The position numbers were made by a program, and so were the translations under genes. Below the pieces are notes generated by a model that did not search any database, was not told where the DNA came from, and saw only the letters and a list, made by a program, of their open reading frames with translations. Shown here in pieces: positions 1-9,372 of a stretch of DNA of 64,000 bases (within the stretch, counting starts at the first letter, position 1; every line of letters starts with the position of its first letter). This DNA is from Mongoliibacter ruber (GTDB lineage Bacteria; Bacteroidota; Bacteroidia; Cytophagales; Cyclobacteriaceae): the NCBI RefSeq assembly GCF_003003005.1, contig NZ_PVTR01000011.1:1-64000 (forward strand). The letters run 5' to 3'.

Positions 1-535
1 GGGGATTGATGAATTGATGAACTGACGAATTGACGAACCGAGATCAGTACACCAAACCTTAAACTCAGTATTAACCCCAATCTAAAATCTAAGATCTACA
101 ATTTTGGTGTTAAAGGTTAAAAATGTTAAAAGTTGGGTGGATTGTGGGTGTGGGGTTTTTGACGAACTGACGAACTGGGGAATTGATGAACTGAGATCAG
201 TACACCAAACCTTAAACTCAGTATTAACCCCAATCTAAAATCTAAGATCTACAATCTTGGTGTTAAAGGTTAAAAATGTTAAAAGTTGGGTGGATTGTGG
301 GTGTGGGGGATTGATGAATTGATGAACTGATGAATTGACGAACCGAGATCAGTACACCAAACCTTAAACTCAGTATTAACCCCAATCTAAAATCTAAGAT
401 CTACAATCTACAATTTTGGTGTTAAAGGTTAAAAATGTTAAAAGTTGGGTGGATTGTGGGTGTGGGGTTTTTGATGAACTGACGAATTGGGGAACTGAGG
501 AACTGATGAATTGGGGAATCTAAAATCCACAAGCT
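1..535. repeat. Three tandem copies of a ~150-bp intergenic repeat (family A)
   Basis: Three near-identical units begin near 1, 159 and 307. Each has a run of short words alternating GATGAACTG / GACGAATTG, then a core starting GATCAGTACACC, an AT-rich stretch with TCTAAAATCTAAGATC, and a tail GGTGGATTGTGGGTG. A degenerate fourth start lies at 468-530. The same family is present in the opposite orientation at 28790-29290, 31650-31960 and 33400-33900. No reading frame is preserved between copies. It is non-coding dispersed repeat DNA; its function is unknown. Confidence 0.85.
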
Positions 536-603
536 AAATCCTCTCCTTCTTACTTTAATACAGGATTCAGCCTTTTCGATTCTCCATAAACGAAATAAAT
601 TCC

Positions 604-611
604 TATTTTTG
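604..611 (+). promoter_or_regulatory. Bacteroidota -7 element of ffh
   Basis: TATTTTTG fits the Bacteroidota -7 consensus TAnnTTTG and lies 19 bases before the ffh ATG, implying a very short leader. The -33 region (TTTTCG near 573-578) is only a weak match. Inferred from consensus, not measured. Confidence 0.45.
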
Positions 612-630
612 CTTCAAATAACGAATAAGC

Positions 631-1968
631 ATGTTTGATAATCTTAGTTTTAAGTTAGATAGAGCTTTTAAGACCCTTAAGGGTACTGGAAAAATTACAG
701 AAATTAACGTCGCTACCACTGTCAAAGAAATCAGAAGAGCTTTGATAGATGCCGACGTCAACTATAAAGTTGCCAAAGACGTAACTGATACAATCAAGGA
801 AGAAGCCCTTGGAAGAGACGTTTTGATCTCCGTTTCCCCAGGACAACTCTTGGTGAAAATCACTCAGGAAGAACTGACCAAACTCATGGGCGGTACCAAG
901 GTGGATGTTACCCTGTCAGGTGATCCGGCTGTAGTATTGATTTCAGGTCTTCAAGGTTCGGGTAAAACGACTTTCACAGGTAAATTCGCCAATCTTCTTA
1001 AAAAGCAAGGCAAACAGGTACTTTTAGCCGCTTGTGATATCTACAGACCAGCTGCGATTGACCAATTGAAGGTCTTGGGTGAACAGATTGGTGTGGAGGT
1101 GTATGCAGAACCTGAAAATAAAAATGCCCTTCAGATTGCTAACAATGCCTTGGCCCATGCCAAGAAAACAGGCAAGAAAATCGTTATTGTCGATACAGCA
1201 GGTCGTCTAGCTGTGGATGAGCAGATGATGCAGGAGATAGAGACTTTGAAAAAAGAGCTTAACCCTTCTGAAACATTGTTTGTGGTCGATTCAATGACCG
1301 GTCAAGATGCTGTGAATACGGCCAAAGCTTTTGACGAACGTCTGAATTTTGACGGGGTTGTCCTGACCAAATTGGATGGTGATACCAGAGGTGGTGCAGC
1401 CATTTCAATTCGTCATGTGGTCAACAAACCGATCAAGTTTATCTCCACCGGAGAGAAGATGGAAAATATCGACGTCTTCCATCCTGACCGTATGGCACAG
1501 AGAATTCTGGGAATGGGGGATGTTATTTCCTTGGTGGAGCGCGCCCAACAGACTTTTGATGAGGATGAAGCCAAGCGTATCAATTCTAAAATCAGAAAGA
1601 ACCAATTTAACTTTGATGACTTCCTGTCCCAACTTGAACAAATCAAGAAAATGGGTAATATCAAAGACCTGATGGGGATGATTCCGGGAATGGGTAAAGC
1701 GATGAAAGGTTTGGACATAGATGATGATTCCTTCAGACCAATTGAGGCTATCATCAGAAGTATGACGCCTCTGGAAAGGGAAAATCCGGATGTGATTGAT
1801 GGCAGCAGAAGAAAAAGAATTGCCACTGGAAGCGGTAGAAGCATTCAGGAAGTCAATAACTTGATGAAGCAGTTTGGCGATATGCGCAAAATGATGAAAC
1901 AAATGAATAAGATGGGTGGAGCCCAAAAAGCCCTTGGAAGCATGATGCCAAATCTTAAGAGGAAGTAG
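631..1968 (+). CDS. ffh: Signal recognition particle protein Ffh
   Basis: Ffh is the GTPase of the signal recognition particle. It binds 4.5S RNA and hydrophobic signal sequences on nascent chains and delivers them to FtsY at the membrane. The 445-residue protein has the N-terminal helical bundle (about 1-85), the GTPase G domain with P-loop GLQGSGKTT (106-114), DTAGR (188-192) and TKLDGD (246-251), and a C-terminal methionine-rich M domain (about 300-445, for example MRKMMKQMNKMGG near the end). Length is normal for the family. The ATG start fits the conserved MFDNLS beginning and a -7 promoter word just upstream. It stands alone between repeat islands; no 4.5S RNA gene was recognised beside it. 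Confidence 0.98.
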   Translation: MFDNLSFKLDRAFKTLKGTGKITEINVATTVKEIRRALIDADVNYKVAKDVTDTIKEEALGRDVLISVSPGQLLVKITQEELTKLMGGTKVDVTLSGDPAVVLISGLQGSGKTTFTGKFANLLKKQGKQVLLAACDIYRPAAIDQLKVLGEQIGVEVYAEPENKNALQIANNALAHAKKTGKKIVIVDTAGRLAVDEQMMQEIETLKKELNPSETLFVVDSMTGQDAVNTAKAFDERLNFDGVVLTKLDGDTRGGAAISIRHVVNKPIKFISTGEKMENIDVFHPDRMAQRILGMGDVISLVERAQQTFDEDEAKRINSKIRKNQFNFDDFLSQLEQIKKMGNIKDLMGMIPGMGKAMKGLDIDDDSFRPIEAIIRSMTPLERENPDVIDGSRRKRIATGSGRSIQEVNNLMKQFGDMRKMMKQMNKMGGAQKALGSMMPNLKRK

Positions 1969-3310
1969 GGGAAGGTGGAAAAGGATTAAAGGGGAAAGGA
2001 AAGGATGAAGGATTGACAGGGTTGGTTGAAACACCTGTCAAGACAAGACCAAATGCCATCGGCATGACTGAAATAATAGCCCGGTAATTTATTGTCGGGA
2101 ACAATGGTTAAGAGTTGGTTTTAAAGTGCCATTAGAGACAAGAGGCAAGAGTCAAGATGGGTTGATGTTGACCTTTGGGGTTTCCAAAACCCCGAAGATC
2201 TGGATGGAGGAAGGATGATAAAAAATCCATTAATTGGTAAAGGTGGTGCGTTATCCGAAGGTTGTACCTTCGGATTTATGGTTTTTGAGCTTATAGCTCA
2301 AAAGGGTATTGAAAGTCCCTATACGGCAGAAATACTATTGAAATCGAAGTGTAGCATAGATCCCGAGAACGAAGAGAATCGGGATAAAATTAAGAACCTA
2401 TGCGTATTGAAGATTCCGAACGCTTAAATGGCCATGAGTGAGGACACTCACGGCGGCGAAATTGTTTCTACTTTTTCTGACAAAAAAACCTTCGAGGTCG
2501 AAAAAAGACCTCAAAGGTTAGCAGTCCCTGACCTTTGGGGTTTCCAAAACCTCGAAGGTCTGGATGGAGGAAGGATGATAAAAAATCCATTTCGCCTCGG
2601 TTAGTGTCTCACTAACCGACCCCTGCTTATTTGAAAGTATTTATTTTCCCGCAGATATCGCAGACGAACGCTGATAAGCCTCGCTTTTGAAATTCTTCGC
2701 TCACTTTTAGCCTTTGGCTGAAACCTGAGAATTATAGTTGACAATTGGTGCGTTATCCGAAGGTTGTACCTTTGGATTTATGGTTTTTGAGCTTATAGCT
2801 CAAAAGGGTATTGAAAGTCCCTATATTGCAGAAATACTATTGAAATCGAAGTGTAACATAGATCCCGAGAACGAAGGGAATCGGGATAAAATTAAGAACC
2901 TATGCGTATTGAAGATTCTAAACGCTTAAATGGCCATGAGTGATGACACTCACGGCGGCGAAATTGTTTCTACTTTTTCTGACAAAAAAACCTTCGAGGT
3001 CCAAAAAAGACCTCAAAGGTTAGCAGTCCCTGACCTTTTGGGGTTTCCAAAACCCCGAAGGTCTGGATGGAGGAAGGATGATAAAAAATCCATTTCGCCT
3101 CGGTTAGTGTCTCACTAACCGACCCCTGCTTATTTGAAAGTGTTTATTTTCCCGCAGATATCGCAGACGAACGCAGATAAGCCTCGCTTTTGAAATTCTT
3201 CGCTCACTTTTAGCCTTTGGCTGAAACCTGAGAATTATAGTTGACAATTGGTGCGTTATCCGAAGGTTGTACCTTCGGATTTATGGTTTTTGAGCTTGTA
3301 GCTCAATATA
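1969..3310. repeat. Palindrome mosaic with two long direct copies
   Basis: No gene. From about 2130 a ~500-bp composite is repeated twice and a half (from about 2240, 2742 and 3245). In order it carries: hairpin ATCCGAAGGT / ACCTTCGGAT (2253-2275; again from 2755 and 3258); hairpin TTTTGAGCT / AGCTCAAAA (2283-2303); arms ATCCCGA / TCGGGAT; hairpin TGAGTG / CACTCA (2435-2450, 2937-2952); arms GGGGTTT / AAACCCC; perfect hairpin TCGGTTAGTG / CACTAACCGA (2597-2619, 3100-3122); and a CGCAGAT-type direct repeat (2650-2680, 3155-3180). Short open frames across it are repeat artefacts. Confidence 0.85.
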
Positions 3311-3550
3311 GCACTAAAACTCCAATTACGGTAAAATCCCCTGCTCCCACAATCCTCCCAACTTTTAACTTTTTTTACTTTTCACAACCATAAGAAGTCT
3401 GATTTTAGCCTTAAACTCCCTTGAAGTGGATCGAAGGTTTTTTTAAAAAAAGCAGAATAAAAAAAATCAATAAGTCTATTTTTGGGTTAAGTTTTTATTC
3501 TTTGGCAAAAACTATATTCTGTCTTTTATTGGCGTAAAACACATTTTAAT

Positions 3551-4225
3551 ATGAAAAAGATTTTACTCATTGCGTTCATTCTGCAACTCCCTTTCTTTTT
3601 GCAAGCCCAAAAGCAAGTCAGCACTTATCCCAATACCTACTGGAGCAGTGGGGGAGAATGGATTTTTTCCGGAGGTGCAGTAGAAGGTGTCAATAATGTG
3701 GTTCGTTGGGCTCCGGTCATCAACCTTCAGAATTTCCTGAACTTTGACAGCAATGAAAACTTCGGTTGGTTCACGGGAATTAACTTAAGAAATGTGGGAT
3801 TTATTTTTGACGAGACTCCACAAATCAGAAAAAAAGTAAGAACCTACAATGCTGGGGTACCTTTGGGTGTAAAATTCGGTAACCTAGACAGCCAATTTTT
3901 CTTTGCCGGATACGAACTGGAATGGGCTTTCAATTATAGAGAAAGGACATTTGTGGACGAAAGGAGAGTAGATCGATTTAATGTCTGGTTCAGCGATAGG
4001 GTCAATAGGTGGCAAAGTTCATTTTTCGCAGGAGTCACTTTACCGGGAGGTACCAGTATTAAAGTAAAGTATTATCCTACAGAGTTTTTTAACAGGGATT
4101 TTACAGTAAGCCCAGACCCCGGAGTTTTTATACGCCCTTATGAAAACCTCAGGGCCAATGTCGTGTATGTTTCCCTAAGCTTTAATGTGTTTAGCCGAGG
4201 AGAATTTTCCATAGGGGAGAATTAG
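3551..4225 (+). CDS. Secreted outer-membrane beta-barrel-like protein
   Basis: A 224-residue protein with a clear signal peptide (MKKILLIAFILQLPFFLQAQ, cleavage expected after the LQAQ region). The mature part is rich in alternating aromatic/polar strands (for example WFTGINLRNVGF, FFFAGYELEWAF, SSFFAGVTLPGG) and ends with a strand-like segment before a short polar tail, as in small 8-10-stranded outer-membrane barrels. No catalytic motif was seen and the exact family is not recognised. It is isolated: repeats flank it on both sides and no operon partner is near. TATTTTTG at 3477-3484 is a possible -7 element, though it would leave a ~65-base leader. Confidence 0.75.
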   Translation: MKKILLIAFILQLPFFLQAQKQVSTYPNTYWSSGGEWIFSGGAVEGVNNVVRWAPVINLQNFLNFDSNENFGWFTGINLRNVGFIFDETPQIRKKVRTYNAGVPLGVKFGNLDSQFFFAGYELEWAFNYRERTFVDERRVDRFNVWFSDRVNRWQSSFFAGVTLPGGTSIKVKYYPTEFFNRDFTVSPDPGVFIRPYENLRANVVYVSLSFNVFSRGEFSIGEN

Positions 4226-5060
4226 TCGAGAGCCTTCTGGGCTTTGCATTTAGGCCAAATAGAAATAAAGGAAGAGGGATGAAAAAAGGATGAGGGAGGA
4301 AGGATGAAAGGGATGGGGTTGTGGGAGGTTATTCTTTTAATTTACGATTTACCAATTACGAGGCTTTTTATTGAAGTGAGGCTAGATGGACTTGCAAACA
4401 TTGAATTTGAAATAATATCGAATTTCGAATGATGGATGATGAATGATGAAGTAAAATGGTTGGTTGTAGGTAGGAGGTTATTCTTTTAATTTACGATTTA
4501 CGACTTGGCTTTCCGGTAGGTAGGTTTCTGCGTTATCCGAAGGTTGTACCTTCGGATTTATGGTTTTTGAGCTTATAGCTCAAAAGGGTATTGAAAGTTC
4601 CTATATGGCAGAAATACCATTGAAATCGAAGTGTAACATAGATCCCGAGAACGAAGAGAATCGGGATAAAGTGGAAATAAAAGCAAGAACCCTGAAGGAC
4701 CGATCTATAAAAGCTAAATGTAGATCAAAGGTTTTTCTGAATCCAATTATTAACAATTTTCAGAAGATAATGTGTATTTTTTTTGTACATAAACATTTCA
4801 TTTATGTTTTCTTGCATTTTAAAAATCTCCGAGTAAATTTGTTACTCATGAGTAAGTTTATTACTCATCCCGCTAGGTTTCCCCTGGGACTGAAAGGGCG
4901 AAGCGTCCATAACAATTACGATTTTAGATTTACGACCTGCCTTCCGGTAGGAAGGTTTACGACGCTTTGCTCTGTTCATCTCGATTTGTTAAAGGTTAAT
5001 GGTTAAATGTTAATTGGCCGTCACTCACCTGAACCTTTAACTTTTAACACTTAACATTTA
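4226..5060. repeat. Intergenic repeat mosaic
   Basis: No gene supported. It holds a GGATGAGGGAGGAAGGATG-type word (about 4280-4310, also near 28400 and inverted near 37440), two similar stretches with ATTTACGATTTAC (about 4340 and 4490), another copy of the double hairpin module starting at 4535, and a CCTTCCGGTAGGAAGG-like palindrome near 4940. The open frame that starts inside it at 4560 begins in the repeated hairpin module and has no protein-like character beyond it. Confidence 0.75.
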
Positions 5061-5101
5061 ACAACCCCCCTCAATTAAGCAATTCCCCACCAGTACCCCC
5101 T

Positions 5102-5614
5102 GTGCTCGACTCCCTCGTCACTTCTAAAACCCGCATCAAACTCCTCCTGAAGTTTTTTTCACACAACAATTCAGGGTACTTGCGTTCGCTTGCCAAGGAA
5201 TTTGACGAATCGACCAACTCGGTCAGAGTGGAACTCAACCGTCTCACGGAAGCGGGACTCCTGACTTCAGGAGAAGAGGGCAAAACCAAGGTCTACCGAG
5301 CCAATCAGGCACACCCTTTTTTCGAAGAAATCACCAACATGGTCTCCAAATTCCTGGGACTCGATACCCTGATGGAACAGGTGGTGCGCCGTATGGGAGA
5401 TGTTCAAAAAGCCTATATCATAGGAGACTATGCCAAAGGAATCGACTCCGGAACCGTCGAAATGGTCCTGATTGGCAATGACCTTGATCTTGACTATCTC
5501 GAGTTCCTAAAAAGCAAAACATTTGAAAAGACAAAGCGGAAAGTTAAGGTTCACCTGTTCACCGAAGATCCGGGAGATGTTTCCGGGATTATGGTGTTTG
5601 GAAGCGGAGGGTAG
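5102..5614 (+). CDS. Winged-helix regulator with nucleotidyltransferase-like C-half
   Basis: 170 residues. Residues 1-75 form a winged helix-turn-helix (SYLRSLAKEF-like helix pair, then STNSVRVELNRLTEAGLL recognition helix, then a wing), similar to ArsR/MarR-type regulators. Residues 90-165 resemble a minimal nucleotidyltransferase fold (IIGDYAKGIDSGTVEMVLIG), a pairing known in Bacteroidota regulators beside surface-polysaccharide loci. The start is GTG at 5102, which gives the family's usual MLDSLVTSKTR beginning. It precedes the glycan locus and probably regulates it; this is inference from position. The gene stands about 100 bp before an AAA ATPase gene that has its own promoter word. Confidence 0.8.
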   Translation: MLDSLVTSKTRIKLLLKFFSHNNSGYLRSLAKEFDESTNSVRVELNRLTEAGLLTSGEEGKTKVYRANQAHPFFEEITNMVSKFLGLDTLMEQVVRRMGDVQKAYIIGDYAKGIDSGTVEMVLIGNDLDLDYLEFLKSKTFEKTKRKVKVHLFTEDPGDVSGIMVFGSGG

Positions 5615-5666
5615 ATTCATTCATTTTAAATTTTTATCTAATAAATACAAGTCGTAAATTTTGTAT

Positions 5667-5696
5667 ATTGTGGTAAACAATAACAGCCTATTTTTG
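5667..5696 (+). promoter_or_regulatory. Promoter of the AAA ATPase gene
   Basis: TATTTTTG at 5689-5696 matches TAnnTTTG; TATTG at 5666-5670 lies about 18 bases upstream as a possible -33 element. The predicted start is near 5703, giving a leader of about 16 bases before ATG 5719. Confidence 0.4.
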
Positions 5697-5718
5697 TATA
5701 GTCTAATAAACAGAAATA

Positions 5719-6897
5719 ATGGAACCACTCTTTGAGCTTTACTTTAAACTCCTTAAAAATGTAAATCTCAGTTTTCAAAGAAGCTTGATGGAGAAGATCC
5801 AATGGCAACATCGGCTTATTGGCATTACCGGTGCCAGAGGGGTAGGGAAAACAACCATCTTACTCCAGTACTTAAGTAAATCCAAATTAAGCAGAAATGA
5901 ATCATTGTATGTTTCCCTAGATCATATTTGGTTCTCAAAAAACTCACTCTTGGATCTAGCAGATCAATTTTCAAAATCAGGAGGGAAAGTCTTGGTTATA
6001 GATGAAGTTCATAAATATGCCAATTGGTCCAAAGAAATAAAAAACATCTACGACTTCTATCCGGAATTGAAGGTAATATTCACCGGCTCATCTTTACTTG
6101 AAATTTTAAATTCAGCTGCTGATCTAAGTCGAAGAGCTGTATTGTATTCCATGGGTGGACTTTCCTTCCGGGAATTTCTGAATTTCGATCAGGGTCTTAA
6201 CCTCCCTTTTTATAGCCTCGAAACAATCCTAAAACAGCATCAGGAAATTGCAGATGAAATCGTTTCCCAAGTTAAACCCTTGCAGTTTTGGAATCAATAC
6301 CTCAAACAAGGTTATTATCCTTTCTACAAAGAATTTGGTGAATTGTATCATCAACAAATTTTGGCTGTAATTAACCTCACCTTAGAAGTAGAACTGCCTT
6401 TACTCAGAAAAGTAGATGTGGCTTATATTCCCAAAATCAAGCAACTGCTCGCCATCATCGCTGATTCAGTGCCTTTTACTCCCAATATTTCTAAGCTTAG
6501 TGAAAAAATCGGAATCAATAGAACCACCTTGCTAACTTATCTTCATTTTCTTGAGGAAAGCGGTTTGATCTATGGATTACACCAAAATACCGAAGGTGTT
6601 TCCCTCCTCCAAAAACCGGGAAAAATTTACCTTAACAACCCAAATCTTGCATTTGCGCTTGGGTCAAATGTTGATATAGGAAATATAAGAGAAACATTCT
6701 TCCTCAATCAGGTGAATGTAAGCCATAAACTCAATCTTCCGCCAAATGCTGATTTTCAAATCGATAAAAATACCATCGTCGAAGTAGGAGGAAAGAATAA
6801 AAAGGGAAACCAAACCTGCGATTATTATGCGCTTGATCATATTGAAACAGGACTAAATAATAAAATACCCCTTTGGCTTTTCGGGTTCTTATATTGA
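5719..6897 (+). CDS. AAA family ATPase (DUF4143-type)
   Basis: 392 residues. Walker A GARGVGKTT at 38-46 and Walker B VLVIDEVHK at 91-99 are followed by a sensor-like FTGSS. The C-terminal half has a helix-turn-helix-like segment (KLSEKIGINRTTLLTYLHFL) and the endonuclease-like fold typical of the AAA_14/DUF4143 ATPases. These proteins are common, often horizontally moved, and of uncertain role; some are thought to act in toxin-like or mobile contexts. It lies between the regulator and the degraded start of the glycan locus and has its own promoter word. No partner gene is evident. Length is typical and the reading frame intact. Confidence 0.85.
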   Translation: MEPLFELYFKLLKNVNLSFQRSLMEKIQWQHRLIGITGARGVGKTTILLQYLSKSKLSRNESLYVSLDHIWFSKNSLLDLADQFSKSGGKVLVIDEVHKYANWSKEIKNIYDFYPELKVIFTGSSLLEILNSAADLSRRAVLYSMGGLSFREFLNFDQGLNLPFYSLETILKQHQEIADEIVSQVKPLQFWNQYLKQGYYPFYKEFGELYHQQILAVINLTLEVELPLLRKVDVAYIPKIKQLLAIIADSVPFTPNISKLSEKIGINRTTLLTYLHFLEESGLIYGLHQNTEGVSLLQKPGKIYLNNPNLAFALGSNVDIGNIRETFFLNQVNVSHKLNLPPNADFQIDKNTIVEVGGKNKKGNQTCDYYALDHIETGLNNKIPLWLFGFLY

Positions 6898-7204
6898 AAA
6901 TAATTCTTCAGGTTTAGTCAAAATGTAAATTTAAAAATTAGAAATTTAAAATTAGGGAAACCATCCACGCAGGAAAAATCTTCGTTTTAAATTACATAGT
7001 TATCACTTAGGAAAAACCCTAAATCTACACCAAACCCCACTTTTACCCCTCCCGACATTCGCTGGGGTAAGTTTTAACATTTAACGATCCAGTCATCAGT
7101 TCATCAGTTCATCGATTCATCAATCAAGGAATACCCTTAAATCTCAGGTTGTTCCTCTACGTTTAACAAACCAATCATCACTTATGCTGCACGGACTGCC
7201 TGGT
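6898..7204. other. Intergenic region with a family A fragment
   Basis: No gene seen. About 7075-7127 carries a short family A fragment (TTTAACATTTAACGATCC followed by repeated TCATCAGT words). The rest is AT-rich without a recognisable feature. Confidence 0.5.
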
Positions 7205-7235
7205 ACATTTTTCCTTTCCTGATATCTAAAAGTCC

Positions 7236-7454
7236 TTGGACAATTTCAAAAAATCAGGAGCCAAATACCTCCTGACCACAAGCTTTATAAATCACCCTAC
7301 CAATACAGACATCCAAACCGGTTATTGGAGACCTATCAACTTGACTCAACCACCATTCTCATTCCCTACACATCTAAAGACAATTAATGAAAAGTGTACA
7401 GAAGGAGGAGGGAAGCATAAGAGTTTGGTGTTGGTAGGGTTAGAAAATATCTAA
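7236..7454 (+). pseudogene. C-terminal relic of a SAM-dependent methyltransferase
   Basis: The 72-codon open stretch reads like the C-terminal end of a sugar-locus class I methyltransferase: FKKSGAKYLLTTSF, then a conserved-looking TGYWRPINLTQPPFSFP and INEKCTEGGGKHKSLVL. In that family these segments follow the SAM-binding Rossmann core, which is missing here, and the start is not preceded by any of the expected domain. The last residues are frayed. I read it as decayed remains of a formerly complete gene. The family match is from memory of the motif. Confidence 0.6.
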
Positions 7455-7456
7455 GA

Positions 7457-7537
7457 ATGCTTTTTAACTCCTACGAATACTTACTTTTCTTACCAGTAGT
7501 TTTCCTGCTGTACTGGTTTGATTCTTGGAGAACTTAA
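7457..7537 (+). pseudogene. N-terminal relic of an MBOAT (AlgI/DltB-like) acyltransferase
   Basis: ATG at 7457 opens 26 codons beginning MLFNSYEYLLFLPVVFLLYW before a stop at 7535. This is the standard opening of membrane-bound O-acyltransferases of the AlgI type, normally about 470 residues long. The rest of the gene is absent; within 45 bases the frame of an unrelated ABC exporter opens. Together with the methyltransferase relic it marks a deletion junction at the head of the glycan locus. Confidence 0.65.
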
Positions 7538-7674
7538 AATCACAAAATAAAATTGGTGACTGAATTTTATCCCAAAATTAAATAATAAACAAAATCTCTT
7601 TCAATAAACTTAAATACTTCAATTATTTCTATTCCATCCTTGGTTTTAGAATCCTGATTGCATTTAGCCTGAGT

Positions 7675-9369
7675 TTGTTGGTGGCACTAATGGATGGATT
7701 TGGCCTTGCAATGTTTTTACCTTTGTTGCAGATGGTAGATGGGGGAGATATAAATATTGAGGTGTTGGGTCGGTTGGGGTTTATTTTGGAAGGGCTTGTT
7801 TTTTTAAGAATTCCGATCAATCTGGTTTCCGTTTTGATTTTGATTTTTGTTTTTTTCAGTTTAAAAGGAATTATCAAATTTTTTGAAGGATTGTATAAGA
7901 CTGTCCTGAATCAATTATTTATGCGCAAAGTCAGAGATGAACACGTAGATTTATTGTCTAATTACAAGTATAAAGCCTTTTCAGTAGCTGATTCCGGTAA
8001 AATACAAAATACCATTACAGGTGAAGTCAATAAACTAAATGCAGCATATAGTGCATATTTTTTGGCCATGCAGGCATTGGTGATGGTAACTGTTTATATG
8101 GCCCTTGCCTTCAGTGTCAATGCCAAATTCTCCATTTTGGTTATTGTAGGAGGTCTTTTGACCAACTTTATCTACACTTATATTTTTAAAAGAACAAAAG
8201 CCCTTTCAAAAAAACTTACGGTAATTAATCATCAGTTCCAGGGTTTATTGATACAAAAAGTAGCTTTCTTCAAATACCTTAAAGCCACAGGGTCTATAGG
8301 CAAATTCAAGGATAAATTGAAATCAGGTATCCGTAATATCGAAGAAAACCAAAAGTGGATCGGAGTCAACAATGCTGTGGTAAATGCCATCAGAGAACCG
8401 ATAATTATAGGAATTGTAGTGGCGGTAATATTGCTTGAGATATTGATGTTCAAAGGAAGCCTGGCATTGATTATCCTGAGCCTGATGTTTTTTTATAGGG
8501 CTTTGACTTATGTGCTCAATTTCCAGAATTATTGGAACATGTTTTTATCCAATTATGGGACCCTTGAAAATATGGTGGAATTTTCCAAAGAACTGGGAAA
8601 AGATCAAGAAACATTAGGAGGGCTTCAGTTGAAAAGGTTTGCCGAACAGATCGCTTTTGATGATGTTTGGTTTTTCTATGATGCTGTTCCAGTATTGAAG
8701 GAAATTAACTTAAGGATATCCAAAAATCAAACCATTGCCCTGGTCGGTGAAAGCGGTGCAGGAAAAACCACCCTAATAAACCTGATATCTGGATTGTACT
8801 TGCCCGATAAGGGAACGCTAAGCATTGACGGAATTCCTTTTCAAGATATTGATATGAGAACCTATCAAAACAAAATAGGATATATTACGCAAGAGCCTGT
8901 GATTTTTGATGATTCAATATTCAATAATGTCACTTTTTGGGCAGAACAGAATGAACAGAATATAAAGAGATTTTGGGAAGCAGTGGAAAAGGCTTCCATC
9001 AAGGATTTTATTCTTAGCCTGGAACAAAAGGAAAACAGTAGATTGGGCAACAATGGGATTTTGGTCAGCGGGGGGCAAAAACAAAGGCTTTCTATTGCAA
9101 GGGAGCTTTTCAAGGAAGTGGAAATACTCTTGATGGACGAGGCTACTTCTGCACTTGATTCCGAAACTGAGGCTTCCATCCAAACAAATATCGAAAAGTT
9201 GAAAGGACAATTCACCATCATCATCATCGCCCATAGACTGTCCACTGTAAAAAATGCAGATCAGCTGATATTGATGGAGAAAGGAAGAATCAAGCAAATG
9301 GGAACCTTTGAAGTATTGATGCAAGAATCCCAAGGATTTAAGAAAATGGTAGAATTTCAATTATTTTAA
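7675..9369 (+). CDS. ABC transporter, fused permease/ATPase (glycan flippase type)
   Basis: A half-size ABC exporter: transmembrane domain (about 1-300), then nucleotide-binding domain with Walker A GESGAGKTT (358-366), signature VSGGQKQR, Walker B ILLMDEATSALD and H-loop IIAHR. It likely flips a lipid-linked glycan across the inner membrane (PglK/MsbA-like), since no Wzx gene is present. The listed start is TTG 7675, the first conventional start, but the same frame is open from 7582 and encodes family-like sequence (YFYSILGFRILIAFSLSLL) forming the first membrane helix. No ATG, GTG or TTG precedes it, so the true start is non-standard or was lost in the rearrangement that left the relics upstream. 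pseB follows after 3 bases. Confidence 0.88.
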   Translation: MLVALMDGFGLAMFLPLLQMVDGGDINIEVLGRLGFILEGLVFLRIPINLVSVLILIFVFFSLKGIIKFFEGLYKTVLNQLFMRKVRDEHVDLLSNYKYKAFSVADSGKIQNTITGEVNKLNAAYSAYFLAMQALVMVTVYMALAFSVNAKFSILVIVGGLLTNFIYTYIFKRTKALSKKLTVINHQFQGLLIQKVAFFKYLKATGSIGKFKDKLKSGIRNIEENQKWIGVNNAVVNAIREPIIIGIVVAVILLEILMFKGSLALIILSLMFFYRALTYVLNFQNYWNMFLSNYGTLENMVEFSKELGKDQETLGGLQLKRFAEQIAFDDVWFFYDAVPVLKEINLRISKNQTIALVGESGAGKTTLINLISGLYLPDKGTLSIDGIPFQDIDMRTYQNKIGYITQEPVIFDDSIFNNVTFWAEQNEQNIKRFWEAVEKASIKDFILSLEQKENSRLGNNGILVSGGQKQRLSIARELFKEVEILLMDEATSALDSETEASIQTNIEKLKGQFTIIIIAHRLSTVKNADQLILMEKGRIKQMGTFEVLMQESQGFKKMVEFQLF

Positions 9370-9372
9370 AAT

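Noticed and set aside
1-467. Repeat array at the left edge, considered as a CRISPR array
   Set aside because: The units are ~150 bp long, contain internal small repeats and have no unique spacers between constant repeats; no cas genes are nearby.
1405-2034. Minus-strand 209-codon frame antisense to ffh (and a second at 1413-1844)
   Set aside because: Both overlap the universally conserved ffh coding frame and have no signal of their own; they are shadow frames.
2215-5006. Open frames at 2215, 2738, 2930 and 4560 sharing FMVFELIAQKGIES-like sequence (also 31034 and 56439)
   Set aside because: They follow the palindrome modules, differ by changes that show no codon-position bias, and end at different points; they are copies of a repeat, not a conserved protein.
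7075-7204. Possible small RNA or attachment site before the relic genes
   Set aside because: Only a fragment of family A repeat is visible; no integrase, tRNA end or conserved structure supports an attachment site.
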